A stretch of 22,956 nucleotides of DNA from positions 1-22,956 of the forward strand of contig CAKSDF010000016.1 of the NCBI GenBank assembly GCA_934444695.1. The letters run 5' to 3'. This stretch comes from an uncultured Eubacteriales bacterium (GTDB taxonomy: Bacteria; Bacillota; Clostridia; Oscillospirales; Acutalibacteraceae). Made by a program: the position numbers and the translations under genes. Each line of letters begins with the position of its first letter. The first letter of the stretch is position 1. Positions 6,705 to 13,527 of the stretch are shown piece by piece. A model generated the notes under the pieces. That model worked only from the letters and a program-made list of their open reading frames with translations, was not told the origin of the DNA and made no database searches.

Positions 6705-8030
6705 TTATTGAATGTCCTTATCGTCGAAGGGATCGCCGCACTCGGGGCAGAATTTCGGCGGGTGCTTGGGATCTTCGGGCTCCCATCCGCATTTGTCGCA
6801 TTTGTAAAGAGGCTCTCCCGCAGGTTTCTTGGCGCCGCAGTTCTGGCAGAACTTGCCCTTGTTAACCTGTCCGCAGGAGCACTTCCAGCCGTCCTCGGGC
6901 TTTTTGGCGCCGCACTCGGTGCAGAAGTTGCCGGTTGCGGTTGCTCCGCAGGAGCATTTCCAGGCGTTTGCAGGTGCTGCATTTGCGCCGCCGTTTTGAG
7001 CGGGAGCGGGCTGATTCTGCTGATTCTGACCCATTGCAAAAAGCGACTGGGCATTTGCGCCGCCGGCATTTGCCGCCATACCCATTCCGATAAAGGCGTT
7101 CATAGCGCCGCCTTCGTTTGCCGCAGCGGTACGCATGGCCTCGGCCTGAGCGCCCACGAGGGTTGCTGCTGCCATATTGGGATTGCGGTTGATGGCGTCT
7201 CTCTGAGCCTGCTTGATGGTGGCTGCGTCCTCTTCGGGAAGGGTGATGGGGTTAAGGGCGATGGAAACGACCTCAAGACCGCGTATCTCGCTCCACTTTT
7301 TGGTCAGCTCCTGATTCATAAAATCCGAAAGCTCGGTGGTGTGTGCGGGGATGGAGCTGGGACGGATCTCAAGATCGGAAATTCTGGCCATGGCCGGCTG
7401 AAGGGCGTTCATAAACTCGGCCTTGAGCTGGCTGTCTATCTCGTCGCGGGTGTATTCGTTTTCAATGTTTCCGCAGACGTTGGTGTAAAAGAGCATGGGG
7501 TCGGAAATTTTGTAGGAATAAACGCCGTTGCATCTTACCGAAACGTCGATGTCGAGACCGATATTGCGGTCGACCACACGGAAGGGAATGGGGTTGGCGG
7601 TGCCGAATTTATTGTCGAGTATTTCCTTTGTGTTGAAATAATAAACACGCTGATCCTTGCCGGTGTCTCCGCCGTATGTAAAACGCTTGCCCACCGTTTT
7701 AAAGGTTTCAAGCAGTCCCTTGCCGAACCCGCCGGTAAAGATGCTGGGCTCGGTGGAAGAATCGTATGTAAACTCGCCCGGCTCGGCGCAGAATTCCACA
7801 ATCTTGCCCTGCTCAACGATCATCATACACTGACCGTTGGCCACGGCAATTCCCGAACCGTTGGAAATGATGTTGTCGTTGCCCTTTGTGTTTGAAGAGC
7901 GGGAAGAGGTGCGTTTCTGACCCTTAACGGCCAGCACCGATTTGTCGAGGGCGTCGCAATAGAAAAATTCCTTCCATTGATCGGCCAGTGTTCCTCCCAA
8001 AGCTCCTGCTGCTGCTTTAATAAGACCCAT
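6705..8030 (-). CDS. SPFH-domain protein with C-terminal zinc ribbons (YdjI-like)
   Basis: 441 residues. The N-terminus (MGLIKAAAGALGGTLADQWKE) and the following 300 residues match the clostridial SPFH/virion-core-like family (IVEFCAEPGEFTYD; GVYSYKISDPMLFYTNVCG; LTKKWSEIRGLEVVSIALNP in separate strands). A stretch rich in Ala, Asn and Gln (about 310-355) acts as a linker. Three zinc-ribbon units follow: residues 359-373, 384-398 and 411-431. SPFH proteins assemble on membranes. B. subtilis YdjI is an SPFH protein encoded with pspA, ydjG and ydjH. There is no hydrophobic anchor, so membrane binding is probably through partners. AAAGGGG lies 10 bases before the ATG. The long repetitive spacer to the next gene may loosen coupling with the downstream pair. 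Confidence 0.87.
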   Translation of the reverse strand: MGLIKAAAGALGGTLADQWKEFFYCDALDKSVLAVKGQKRTSSRSSNTKGNDNIISNGSGIAVANGQCMMIVEQGKIVEFCAEPGEFTYDSSTEPSIFTGGFGKGLLETFKTVGKRFTYGGDTGKDQRVYYFNTKEILDNKFGTANPIPFRVVDRNIGLDIDVSVRCNGVYSYKISDPMLFYTNVCGNIENEYTRDEIDSQLKAEFMNALQPAMARISDLEIRPSSIPAHTTELSDFMNQELTKKWSEIRGLEVVSIALNPITLPEEDAATIKQAQRDAINRNPNMAAATLVGAQAEAMRTAAANEGGAMNAFIGMGMAANAGGANAQSLFAMGQNQQNQPAPAQNGGANAAPANAWKCSCGATATGNFCTECGAKKPEDGWKCSCGQVNKGKFCQNCGAKKPAGEPLYKCDKCGWEPEDPKHPPKFCPECGDPFDDKDIQ

Positions 8031-8137
8031 AAAAATTATTCCCCTTTCGGTTAAGCCGGCGAAAGTCTGATGTGCGCGGAAAAAGAATGGACTAAACTGC
8101 GCGGTGTTTGTCTGTTTCCGACTTAATTATATTCTTT

Positions 8138-8503
8138 TTATTTGTTTTTAATGTGTTCTTTTATGGCCGCAAAGGATTCGTCCGAAATGACGTGCTCCAT
8201 TTTGCAGGCGTCCTCTGCCGCCTGTTCCTCGCTGACTCCGAGTCCGGTCAGCATTTTGGTAAGTACGGTATGGCGCTCATATATCTTCATCGCCACGTGC
8301 TTTCCTTCCTCGGTGAGGGTTAAAAAACCGTTTTTGTCCATAAGGACGTATCCGCCGTTCTTTAAAAGACCGATCGCGCGGGAAACACTGGGCTTTGAAT
8401 ATCCCATATAATCTCCCACGTCCACCGAGCGGACCTGAGGTATTTTCTTTGATAGTACCAGTATGGTTTCGAGATACATTTCTCCCGATTCCTGCAAAGC
8501 CAT
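8138..8503 (-). CDS. DtxR-family iron-type metal-dependent repressor
   Basis: 121 residues: an N-terminal winged helix (YMGYSKPSVSRAIGLL recognition region) and a helical metal-binding/dimer domain, without the C-terminal SH3-like domain of DtxR. Met9 (GEMYLE) and Cys100, Glu103, His104 (ACKMEHV) match DtxR primary-site ligands Met10, Cys102, Glu105 and His106. In the Mn-sensor MntR the equivalents of Met and Cys are Asp and Glu. This favours Fe(II) sensing. The ancillary site appears incomplete: His78 is present, but positions like Glu83 and His98 are Thr and Ala. I chose the ATG at 8503 because GGAG lies seven bases upstream; a TTG two codons earlier is too close. It is followed by the SPFH gene after 107 bases. 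Confidence 0.9.
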   Translation of the reverse strand: MALQESGEMYLETILVLSKKIPQVRSVDVGDYMGYSKPSVSRAIGLLKNGGYVLMDKNGFLTLTEEGKHVAMKIYERHTVLTKMLTGLGVSEEQAAEDACKMEHVISDESFAAIKEHIKNK

Positions 8504-8533
8504 TTTCAAGCTCCTTTTTTAGGCCGTAAAATT

Positions 8534-8569
8534 AAGATAATTGTTATGATTTTAGATAAATATTATCTT
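8534..8569 (-). promoter_or_regulatory. Candidate DtxR-family operator upstream of the regulator gene
   Basis: AGATAA-ATA-TTATCT at 8554-8568 is a perfect odd palindrome. A second half-site, AAGATAAT at 8534-8541, is exactly inverted by ATTATCTT at 8562-8569. AT-rich inverted repeats of this kind are typical DtxR-family targets. The position 30-65 bases upstream of the start fits autoregulation. Confidence 0.55.
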
Positions 8570-8790
8570 GTACCCGTTTTGTTTTGCGGTGTTCTTCGCC
8601 GCATAGATTAATGTATTATTATATTTATAGATTAACGCGCGGATTAACGCCAATGACCACCGTTTTTTATTGTGCGTTTCCTCAAGCGCAATTGCAGCAT
8701 ATGACGGCCGTGTTTAAATGCTGTGCCTCTACAAGTGTAGTTGCTGCATATGCCGGCTGCGCTATGGCCGCCTTTATTTCCGCATACAGT
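8570..8790. other. Non-coding spacer with short degenerate repeats
   Basis: The spacer between the flavodiiron gene and the DtxR gene continues into the 24-bp repeat at 8791. It holds related pairs such as GATTAACGC near 8631 and 8641, and GCAGCATATGACGGC near 8695 against GCTGCATATGCCGGC near 8743. The plus-strand open frame here runs on antisense to the flavodiiron gene and is not credible. Confidence 0.5.
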
Positions 8791-8884
8791 CGTCACGCAT
8801 TGACACATTGCCCGTCATGTATTGACGTATATTGTCCGTCACGTGTTGATACATATTGCCCGTCGCGCATTAACACGTGTTGCC
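8791..8884. repeat. 24-bp tandem repeat, four degenerate units
   Basis: Units start at 8791 (22 bases), 8813, 8837 and 8861 (24 bases each). The shared pattern is CGTCRCGYATTGA-CATATTGCC with scattered changes, mostly transitions. The tract begins 27 bases after the flavodiiron stop on the minus strand. As 24 is a multiple of three, the plus strand reads as an eight-residue repeat (CPSRIDTY-like), but no start supports a protein. Confidence 0.85.
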
Positions 8885-8910
8885 GTATTTTCTGCCGCAA
8901 AATGCACCGA

Positions 8911-10068
8911 TTATTTTTTCAAAAGCTCTTTTGCAAGGGCCGAGATTTGTTCCTTCGACTGCTCCGAAAGGGCGGATTTTATCTGCACCGCCGTCTCGGC
9001 AAATTCAAGCTCCTTGCAGCCTTCCAGCATCTTTTTCATTGTCTTTGCGGCGGTGGGCGCCCAGCTGCCGTTTTCGATAAGTCCCACCCTGCGCTTTTGG
9101 AAATTGCGCTCGGTAAGGTGGTTTATAAATTCCTTCATAAAGGGGAAAATGTCGGCGTTGTAGGTGGTGGTGGCAAGCACGAGAGTGTCGTATCTGAAGG
9201 CATCCTCCACCGCCTCGGCCATATCCTCCCTTGCAAGATCGCTGATGGCGACCTTTTTGCAGCCCAGTGCCTCAAGCTCGGCCTTGAGAAGCTCGGCCGC
9301 CTTTTTGGTGTTGCCGTAAACCGATGTGTAGGCTATCATAACCCCTTCGCTTTCGGGTTGATAGGACGACCAGGTGTTATAAAGATCGAGATAATATCCG
9401 AGATCCTCCGAAAGAACGGGACCGTGGAGAGGTGCAATGGTTTTAATGTCCAAAGCGGCCGCTTTTTTAAGAAGAGCCTGAACCTGAGCACCGTATTTTC
9501 CCACAATGCCGAAATAGTAGCGGCGGGCTTCGCAGGCCCAGTCCTCATCGGCGTCAAGTGCACCGAATTTCCCGAATCCGTCGGCCGAGAAAAGAACCTT
9601 GTCGGTGCTGTCGTAGGTAACTATGACCTCCGGCCAGTGCACCATAGGTGCTGCGATGAAATTGAGAATGTGGCTTCCGAGATCAAGAGTATCGCCCTCC
9701 TTAACAACCACGGCGCAATCGGAAAAATCCCGTCCGAAAAACTGCCCCATCATTGTGAAAGCCTTGGCCGATGCAACAATCTTTGCATCGGGATAGGCGT
9801 TTAAAAAGTTTACAATGTTGGCTGAATGATCCGGCTCCATATGCTGAACGACAAGGTAATCGGGCTTTCTTCCCAAGAGGACGGCCTTAAGATTTTCAAG
9901 CCACTGCTCGCCGAAATGTCTGTCTACCGTATCCATAACGGCAATTTTGTCGTCGGTGATTACATACGAGTTATATGCCATACCGTTTTCGACAACATAC
10001 TGTCCTTCAAAAAGGTCGATGTCCCGGTCGTTTACACCTATATATTTAATGTCTTTTGTTATTTCCAT
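8911..10068 (-). CDS. fprA: A-type flavodiiron protein (FprA family)
   Basis: 385 residues. A metallo-beta-lactamase-like domain (about 1-240) carries the diiron ligands: His76, Glu78, Asp80 and His81 in HMEPDHS, His144 in MVHWPE, Asp163 in SADGFG, and His215 in PLHGPV. A flavodoxin domain follows (about 243-385), with the FMN phosphate loop TSVYGNT. Flavodiiron proteins reduce O2 to water or NO to N2O in the cytoplasm of anaerobes. All ligands are present, so it should be active. I start at the ATG of MEITKD, preceded by GGAAGGAAG; an upstream TTG is part of that ribosome site. There is no rubredoxin fusion. Its nearest downstream gene is the iron-type regulator. The symbol is a family name. 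Confidence 0.95.
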   Translation of the reverse strand: MEITKDIKYIGVNDRDIDLFEGQYVVENGMAYNSYVITDDKIAVMDTVDRHFGEQWLENLKAVLLGRKPDYLVVQHMEPDHSANIVNFLNAYPDAKIVASAKAFTMMGQFFGRDFSDCAVVVKEGDTLDLGSHILNFIAAPMVHWPEVIVTYDSTDKVLFSADGFGKFGALDADEDWACEARRYYFGIVGKYGAQVQALLKKAAALDIKTIAPLHGPVLSEDLGYYLDLYNTWSSYQPESEGVMIAYTSVYGNTKKAAELLKAELEALGCKKVAISDLAREDMAEAVEDAFRYDTLVLATTTYNADIFPFMKEFINHLTERNFQKRRVGLIENGSWAPTAAKTMKKMLEGCKELEFAETAVQIKSALSEQSKEQISALAKELLKK

Positions 10069-10137
10069 AAAAACGCTTCCTTCCAAAGAACAGTCGAAAA
10101 AAGGCCGAAAATACCCCGGCTGCCTCTATTCTATACA

Positions 10138-10166
10138 ATTTTATCATATCATTCCTTAAAATGCAA
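10138..10166 (-). promoter_or_regulatory. Promoter of the flavodiiron protein gene
   Basis: On the minus strand TTGCAT (10161-10166) and TAAAAT (10138-10143) are separated by exactly 17 bases, with TGA forming an extended -10. The -35 box touches the T run of the HU terminator, so the two transcripts are packed end to end. The leader is about 60 bases. Confidence 0.75.
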
Positions 10167-10205
10167 CAAAAAAACAGAGGGAACGGATAAAATCCACTCC
10201 CCCTG
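10166..10205 (-). terminator. Intrinsic terminator of the HU gene
   Basis: Read on the minus strand, CAGGGGGAGTGGAT pairs with ATCCGTTCCCTCTG around a three-base loop, using three G-U wobbles. Seven T follow directly. It begins 22 bases past the HU stop codon. Confidence 0.85.
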
Positions 10206-10226
10206 AATTTCTGCTGTTATAGGTAA

Positions 10227-10502
10227 TTATTTGTTTACAGCGTCTTTGAAAGCGGCGCCGGCCTTGAAGGCGGGAACCTTTGCGGCAGCAATCTTGATCT
10301 TTTCGCCGGTACGGGGGTTTTTACCCTCTCTTGCCTCGCGCTTGCGAGCCTCGAAAGTACCGAAGCCGATCAGCTGAACTTTATCGTCCTTGGCAACTGC
10401 GTCTTTGATAACGTCCAAAGTTGCGTCAAGAACCTCTCCTGCCTCTTTCTTGGAAACATTTGCTTTCTCTGCGATTGCATCAATAAGTTCCTTTTTGTTC
10501 AT
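10227..10502 (-). CDS. hup: HU-family DNA-binding protein
   Basis: A complete 91-residue HU protein, the standard length. It shows the helical N-terminus (MNKKELIDAIAEKANVSKKE), the GFGTFEARKREAREGKNPRTG arm region split by the signature prolines, and the closing AFKAGAAFKDAVNK. HU bends and compacts DNA non-specifically as a dimer and affects replication, recombination and transcription. GAAAGGAG precedes the ATG. It is monocistronic, with a strong promoter at 10580-10608, a leader of about 70 bases holding two hairpins, and a terminator at 10166-10205. Confidence 0.97.
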   Translation of the reverse strand: MNKKELIDAIAEKANVSKKEAGEVLDATLDVIKDAVAKDDKVQLIGFGTFEARKREAREGKNPRTGEKIKIAAAKVPAFKAGAAFKDAVNK

Positions 10503-10528
10503 CTCTCATTCACTCCTTTCGCTTGATC

Positions 10529-10567
10529 AAGAGGGGAAAACCCTCTCTTACCAAACGTTGCGTTTGG
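10529..10567 (-). promoter_or_regulatory. Two hairpins in the HU mRNA leader
   Basis: CCAAACG at 10551-10557 pairs with CGTTTGG at 10561-10567. AAGAGGGG at 10529-10536 pairs with CCCTCTCTT at 10541-10549, with one bulge. They lie between the promoter and the ribosome site. They may stabilise the abundant hup mRNA; no switch mechanism is visible. Confidence 0.5.
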
Positions 10568-10579
10568 CTTACGAGTTAA

Positions 10580-10608
10580 ATCATAGCATAAAACAGAATT
10601 AAAATCAA
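10580..10608 (-). promoter_or_regulatory. Promoter of the HU gene
   Basis: On the minus strand TTGATT (10603-10608) and TATGAT (10580-10585) are exactly 17 bases apart, with TGC as an extended -10. A perfect 9-bp inverted repeat, AAAATCAAC at 10601-10609 and GTTGATTTT at 10627-10635, overlaps the -35 box and could be an operator. Confidence 0.8.
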
Positions 10609-10730
10609 CCTATTATCTCCATTTTTGTTGATTTTTAACGGAAATGTGGTCCGATTTTCTACAAATCCAACGTTTTTTATTCTAAAAAAGAATAATGCCC
10701 TGCTGAAATTTTACCCCTTGTAAAAAAAGC

Positions 10731-10759
10731 TTTACTTTTAGCATAAAAACTGGTATTAT
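10731..10759 (+). promoter_or_regulatory. Promoter of apt
   Basis: TTTACT at 10731-10736 and TATTAT at 10754-10759 are 17 bases apart, with TGG as an extended -10. The start codon at 10781 is close, and GGAG at 10768-10771 lies nine bases before it, so the leader is short. Confidence 0.7.
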
Positions 10760-10780
10760 AAATATTCGGAGCGTGATTGT

Positions 10781-11302
10781 ATGAAAAGCTTAAAAGACTA
10801 TGTTTTGACAATACCCGACTTTCCCAAGGAAGGAATAATGTTTAGGGATATCACCTCGGTGCTTGAGGATGCCGACGGATTTGCCCTTGCCATAGATGAA
10901 CTTAAAAGCAGACTCGACGGTGTGGATTTCGATGTCATCATCGGCGCCGAATCGAGAGGCTTTGTTTTGGGCGCCCCTCTTGCCTACATATTCCACAAGC
11001 CATTTGTGCTGGTCAGGAAAAAAGGCAAGCTCCCCAGAGAGGTCGTAAGACAGGAATATGCTCTTGAATACGGCACTGCCGAGCTTGAAATGAACAAGGA
11101 TTCCATTAAGAAAGGGCAGAAGGTGGTCATTATCGACGATCTTATCGCCACCGGAGGCACTGCCGAAGCTATGGAAAAAATGGTTGAGAAAATGGGCGGA
11201 GAGGTTGTTAAGGCCCTCTTCCTTATCGAGCTTGCCGGATTTGAAGCAAGAAAAAATCTTGCCTGTCCCGTTGATACCGTTGTTTCCTATCCCGACAAAT
11301 AA
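10781..11302 (+). CDS. apt: Adenine phosphoribosyltransferase
   Basis: 173 residues, the usual Apt length. The PRPP-binding motif VVIIDDLIATGGTA (about 115-128) is intact. DFPKEGIMFRDIT near the N-terminus and GAESRGFVLGAPLA around 55-68 are typical of the family. The enzyme converts adenine and PRPP to AMP and pyrophosphate in purine salvage. The start at 10781 has GGAG nine bases upstream and a good promoter. The last bases, including the stop, are part of a 17-bp tandem duplication. An O-antigen-ligase-like gene follows on the same strand with no terminator seen between, so the two may be cotranscribed without an obvious functional link. Confidence 0.96.
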   Translation: MKSLKDYVLTIPDFPKEGIMFRDITSVLEDADGFALAIDELKSRLDGVDFDVIIGAESRGFVLGAPLAYIFHKPFVLVRKKGKLPREVVRQEYALEYGTAELEMNKDSIKKGQKVVIIDDLIATGGTAEAMEKMVEKMGGEVVKALFLIELAGFEARKNLACPVDTVVSYPDK

Positions 11303-11323
11303 GTTGTCCCGACAAATAAGGTT
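11290..11323 (+). repeat. 17-bp tandem duplication spanning the apt stop codon
   Basis: TCCCGACAAATAAG occurs at about 11290-11303 and again at 11307-11320, a period of 17 bases. The first copy contains the apt stop TAA at 11300-11302. The two copies have an intact shared block of 13-14 bases, so the duplication looks recent. Confidence 0.85.
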
Positions 11324-11431
11324 TTGTTTTGAGGAGAGTTTATGCAAAATCTTCATGTCGGCGGAAAAACGGAAAAATCCCGTCCGATGCGGTTTTGCAG
11401 GTTTATTAGAAAGAAGGGAAAAGGTCAGTTG

Positions 11432-12898
11432 ATGAACAAACAAAAAATTAAAGATACCTTTTATCTCTTGCGCGATATATATACGGTGCTTTATATTTCC
11501 TTTTTCGCCGTGCTTTTCTTTATACCGGTTTTAAATGCGCTGGGAAGGATCACAACCTTCCTTTATCTTGCTATTGCGGGACTTGGCGCGGCTTTGCTCT
11601 TTCTTTCGGTTTTTGTCCAAAGAGCGGCTTTTTTAAGTATGCCAAACTTCATACTGTCGCTTTTTGCGGGAGCGGCGCTGCTTTCGACAGCCGTGAATTT
11701 CCGATATGAGCCGGTCTCAAACATCAAGGAAATATGCTGGATGTGCATAATGTTCTTTATCATACAGTATGTCGACACCTCCCGCCCCAAGGAACGGCTT
11801 ATGTATGTTTTAAGACTTGTTACCAATGTCTTTATTATGATATGGTTTGTGGGTGTGGTGTGGTCATTCTGCCAGTTTGTCGTGGGATACGGCGACTGGA
11901 TATACACCCCTTATAACGACACCGAAATACACCGTGTAGGTTTTGTGGAGGAACGCCTTTTCGGCGTGTTCGGCGATCCCAACTATGCCGCAATCGGTTC
12001 TCTGTTTGCCATTGTTTTCGCTGTTTTCAATATGACCGGGGAAAAGGTCGGCAAAGCGTTAAAGGCTTTTTACATAGTCACCATTGTTTTTGAATACATC
12101 TATCTGGTGCTTTCGGGCTCCCGCGCTGCGCTTATCAGTATGGCGGTTGCTGTGTTCTTTATCGTCTTCTTCCTGACCTTAAAGAACAGATACGTGAGAG
12201 ACCGTAAAACGGCCGTCAGGGTTATCGTGTCGGTGGTTATGGCAACGGTGGTTGCTGCCGCGGCAATTCTCATAAGCAAACTTCTGACCGATCTTCTTGC
12301 CTATCTTCCCAGCCTTTACGGCAGCATCTGCAAGCTGTTCGGCGTTAATACCGGGCAAAACGCTCCGGTAAACCTCCACCGCACCGACATTTCCGAGGGT
12401 AAGGATGCTTCCAACAACCGATTCAAGATCTGGATGGATTCCCTTAAGGTGTGGAAAACCAGTCCTTTGGTGGGTGTAACTCCGAGAGGATATCTTGCAT
12501 ACACTCTTGAAAATCTCGGGAACCTTTATATAGCTCAGAAGGGATATATCATACACAATGCATACATTTCTGTGCTTCTTTTCACCGGAATAATCGGAAC
12601 GGTACTTATGGCAGCGTGGATAGTGTATACCGCGTGGACTATTGTTTGCTATCTTTTTAAATACAACCGTTCGGACAAAAAAGAGTATAATACCGTGCTG
12701 CTTTTCTCGGCGCTGATAGTGGCCGAGGCGGTTTCTTCGGCGGCGCTCAGTCAAATGTTCTTTTCCCATATGGTTACCGACGCGCTGTTCTGGCTGACGG
12801 TGGGCTATACCTTCTATTTCATCCGCTGCAGCAAGCTGCAGAATCAACCGGCAGTTGTGGCCGAAAAGGCACCCGCAGACGCGATTGAAGGTAATTGA
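11432..12898 (+). CDS. O-antigen ligase/polymerase-like integral membrane protein
   Basis: About 488 residues with ten or so hydrophobic segments spread over the length. FGDPNYAAIGSLFAIVFAV and SGSRAALISMAVAVF are typical O-antigen ligase (Wzy_C) signatures. A large hydrophilic loop (about residues 310-365) precedes the last helices, as in the family. I chose the ATG at 11432 (MNKQKIKD), 7 bases after AAAAGG. An in-frame ATG at 11342 also has a strong GAGGAG site and would add 30 basic residues, so the start is uncertain. The protein should transfer or polymerise lipid-linked glycan outside the membrane. It is a second, divergent relative of the protein at 1872-3542, and no glycosyltransferase neighbours it. 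A terminator follows at 13031-13074. Confidence 0.83.
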   Translation: MNKQKIKDTFYLLRDIYTVLYISFFAVLFFIPVLNALGRITTFLYLAIAGLGAALLFLSVFVQRAAFLSMPNFILSLFAGAALLSTAVNFRYEPVSNIKEICWMCIMFFIIQYVDTSRPKERLMYVLRLVTNVFIMIWFVGVVWSFCQFVVGYGDWIYTPYNDTEIHRVGFVEERLFGVFGDPNYAAIGSLFAIVFAVFNMTGEKVGKALKAFYIVTIVFEYIYLVLSGSRAALISMAVAVFFIVFFLTLKNRYVRDRKTAVRVIVSVVMATVVAAAAILISKLLTDLLAYLPSLYGSICKLFGVNTGQNAPVNLHRTDISEGKDASNNRFKIWMDSLKVWKTSPLVGVTPRGYLAYTLENLGNLYIAQKGYIIHNAYISVLLFTGIIGTVLMAAWIVYTAWTIVCYLFKYNRSDKKEYNTVLLFSALIVAEAVSSAALSQMFFSHMVTDALFWLTVGYTFYFIRCSKLQNQPAVVAEKAPADAIEGN

Positions 12899-13030
12899 AT
12901 AAACCGGAAGCAGACAGAAAATAGACCTTTGCATAGCGACACTGTCGGTTGCTTAAAGGTATTGCAAAAACTTTCGGTAAAAACATTGCTTCAAAGTGAA
13001 GTTTAAAACATAATTGAAAATCAGGATTTC
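12899..13030. other. Spacer upstream of terminator
   Basis: This lies between the stop of the O-antigen-ligase-like gene and its terminator. It holds only a minor hairpin, CTTC-AAAGT-GAAG near 12991-13003. Nothing else is recognisable. Confidence 0.4.
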
Positions 13031-13074
13031 CGCCGTCGTAAATTGCAGTTCTGCAGTTTGCGGCGGCGTTTTTT
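13031..13074 (+). terminator. Strong intrinsic terminator after the O-antigen-ligase-like gene
   Basis: The arm at 13031-13048 pairs with 13051-13068 over 18 positions with a few G-U wobbles, centred on CTGCAG-like DNA. Six T follow at 13069-13074. It lies about 130 bases past the stop codon. Confidence 0.85.
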
Positions 13075-13438
13075 GCTGCAAAAACATACCTGCCGTCACA
13101 TCACCTGCCTTTGGCAGATGCCCTTTGTCCCTTTTCTTAACGGCGGCTGCTTTTTTGCAAATGACTTTTTTCAGTTGTTATTTGCAGGTCTGCACATTCC
13201 TTTTGGCGGCTGTTTTTATATGGCTCTTTTTGAAAAACTGCATTTGTGCAGAGCCGCTTTTACAAGGCCTGCGGAAAAATGCACCCTTTTACCGAGCTGA
13301 ACCCTTCTAAAAAAATCTGAAAATTGCGTTTCGGTTGTTTGTGTGGTGGGATTTTAAAGGCCGGGTTTCAAATTAAGCAAAAAAACACAAAAAAATTTGA
13401 TAAATTGTGAAAAAACCTATATCATTTTCAAAAAAGAT
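13075..13438. other. T-rich intergenic region, no gene seen
   Basis: The region has several small stem-loops, such as GCAAAT/ATTTGC around 13157-13186 and CTGCA/TGCAG at 13238-13251. Plus-strand frames across it begin inside or near the terminator, have no ribosome site and resemble no family. A small RNA is possible but unsupported. Confidence 0.4.
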
Positions 13439-13439
13439 G

Positions 13440-13448
13440 TGTTATACT
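13440..13448 (+). promoter_or_regulatory. Extended -10 promoter of the dockerin protein gene
   Basis: TGTTATACT provides TGn plus TATACT (13443-13448). No good -35 box is found at 16-18 bases upstream, so initiation may rely on the extended -10 or an activator. The leader would be about 70 bases, ending with AAAGGAGG before the ATG at 13528. Confidence 0.5.
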
Positions 13449-13527
13449 GAAACAGTAATCAATTTGCACTTGGTAAAACGACCGCCGGTAGGTTGTTTTG
13501 CGGTTTGCAAAAAAAGGAGGATAATAA

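Noticed and set aside
6445..6711. Possible repeat protein rich in Gln, Ser, Arg and Asn on the plus strand
   Set aside because: It is the direct translation of the tetranucleotide tract, with no ribosome site and no domain.
6708..7895. 395-codon plus-strand frame antisense to the SPFH gene
   Set aside because: The opposite strand has clear family motifs and zinc ribbons; the long open antisense frame follows from codon composition.
8584..9804. 406-codon plus-strand frame over the spacer and the flavodiiron gene
   Set aside because: It is antisense to a gene with all flavodiiron motifs, has no ribosome site and includes the 24-bp repeat as a low-complexity stretch.
11342..11431. Separate small leader peptide gene before the O-antigen-ligase-like gene
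   Set aside because: The segment is in frame with the main gene without a stop, so it is an alternative N-terminus rather than a separate gene.
13014..13310. 98-codon hydrophobic plus-strand frame upstream of the dockerin gene
   Set aside because: It starts beside a strong terminator, has no ribosome site, and its hydrophobicity follows from T-rich DNA.
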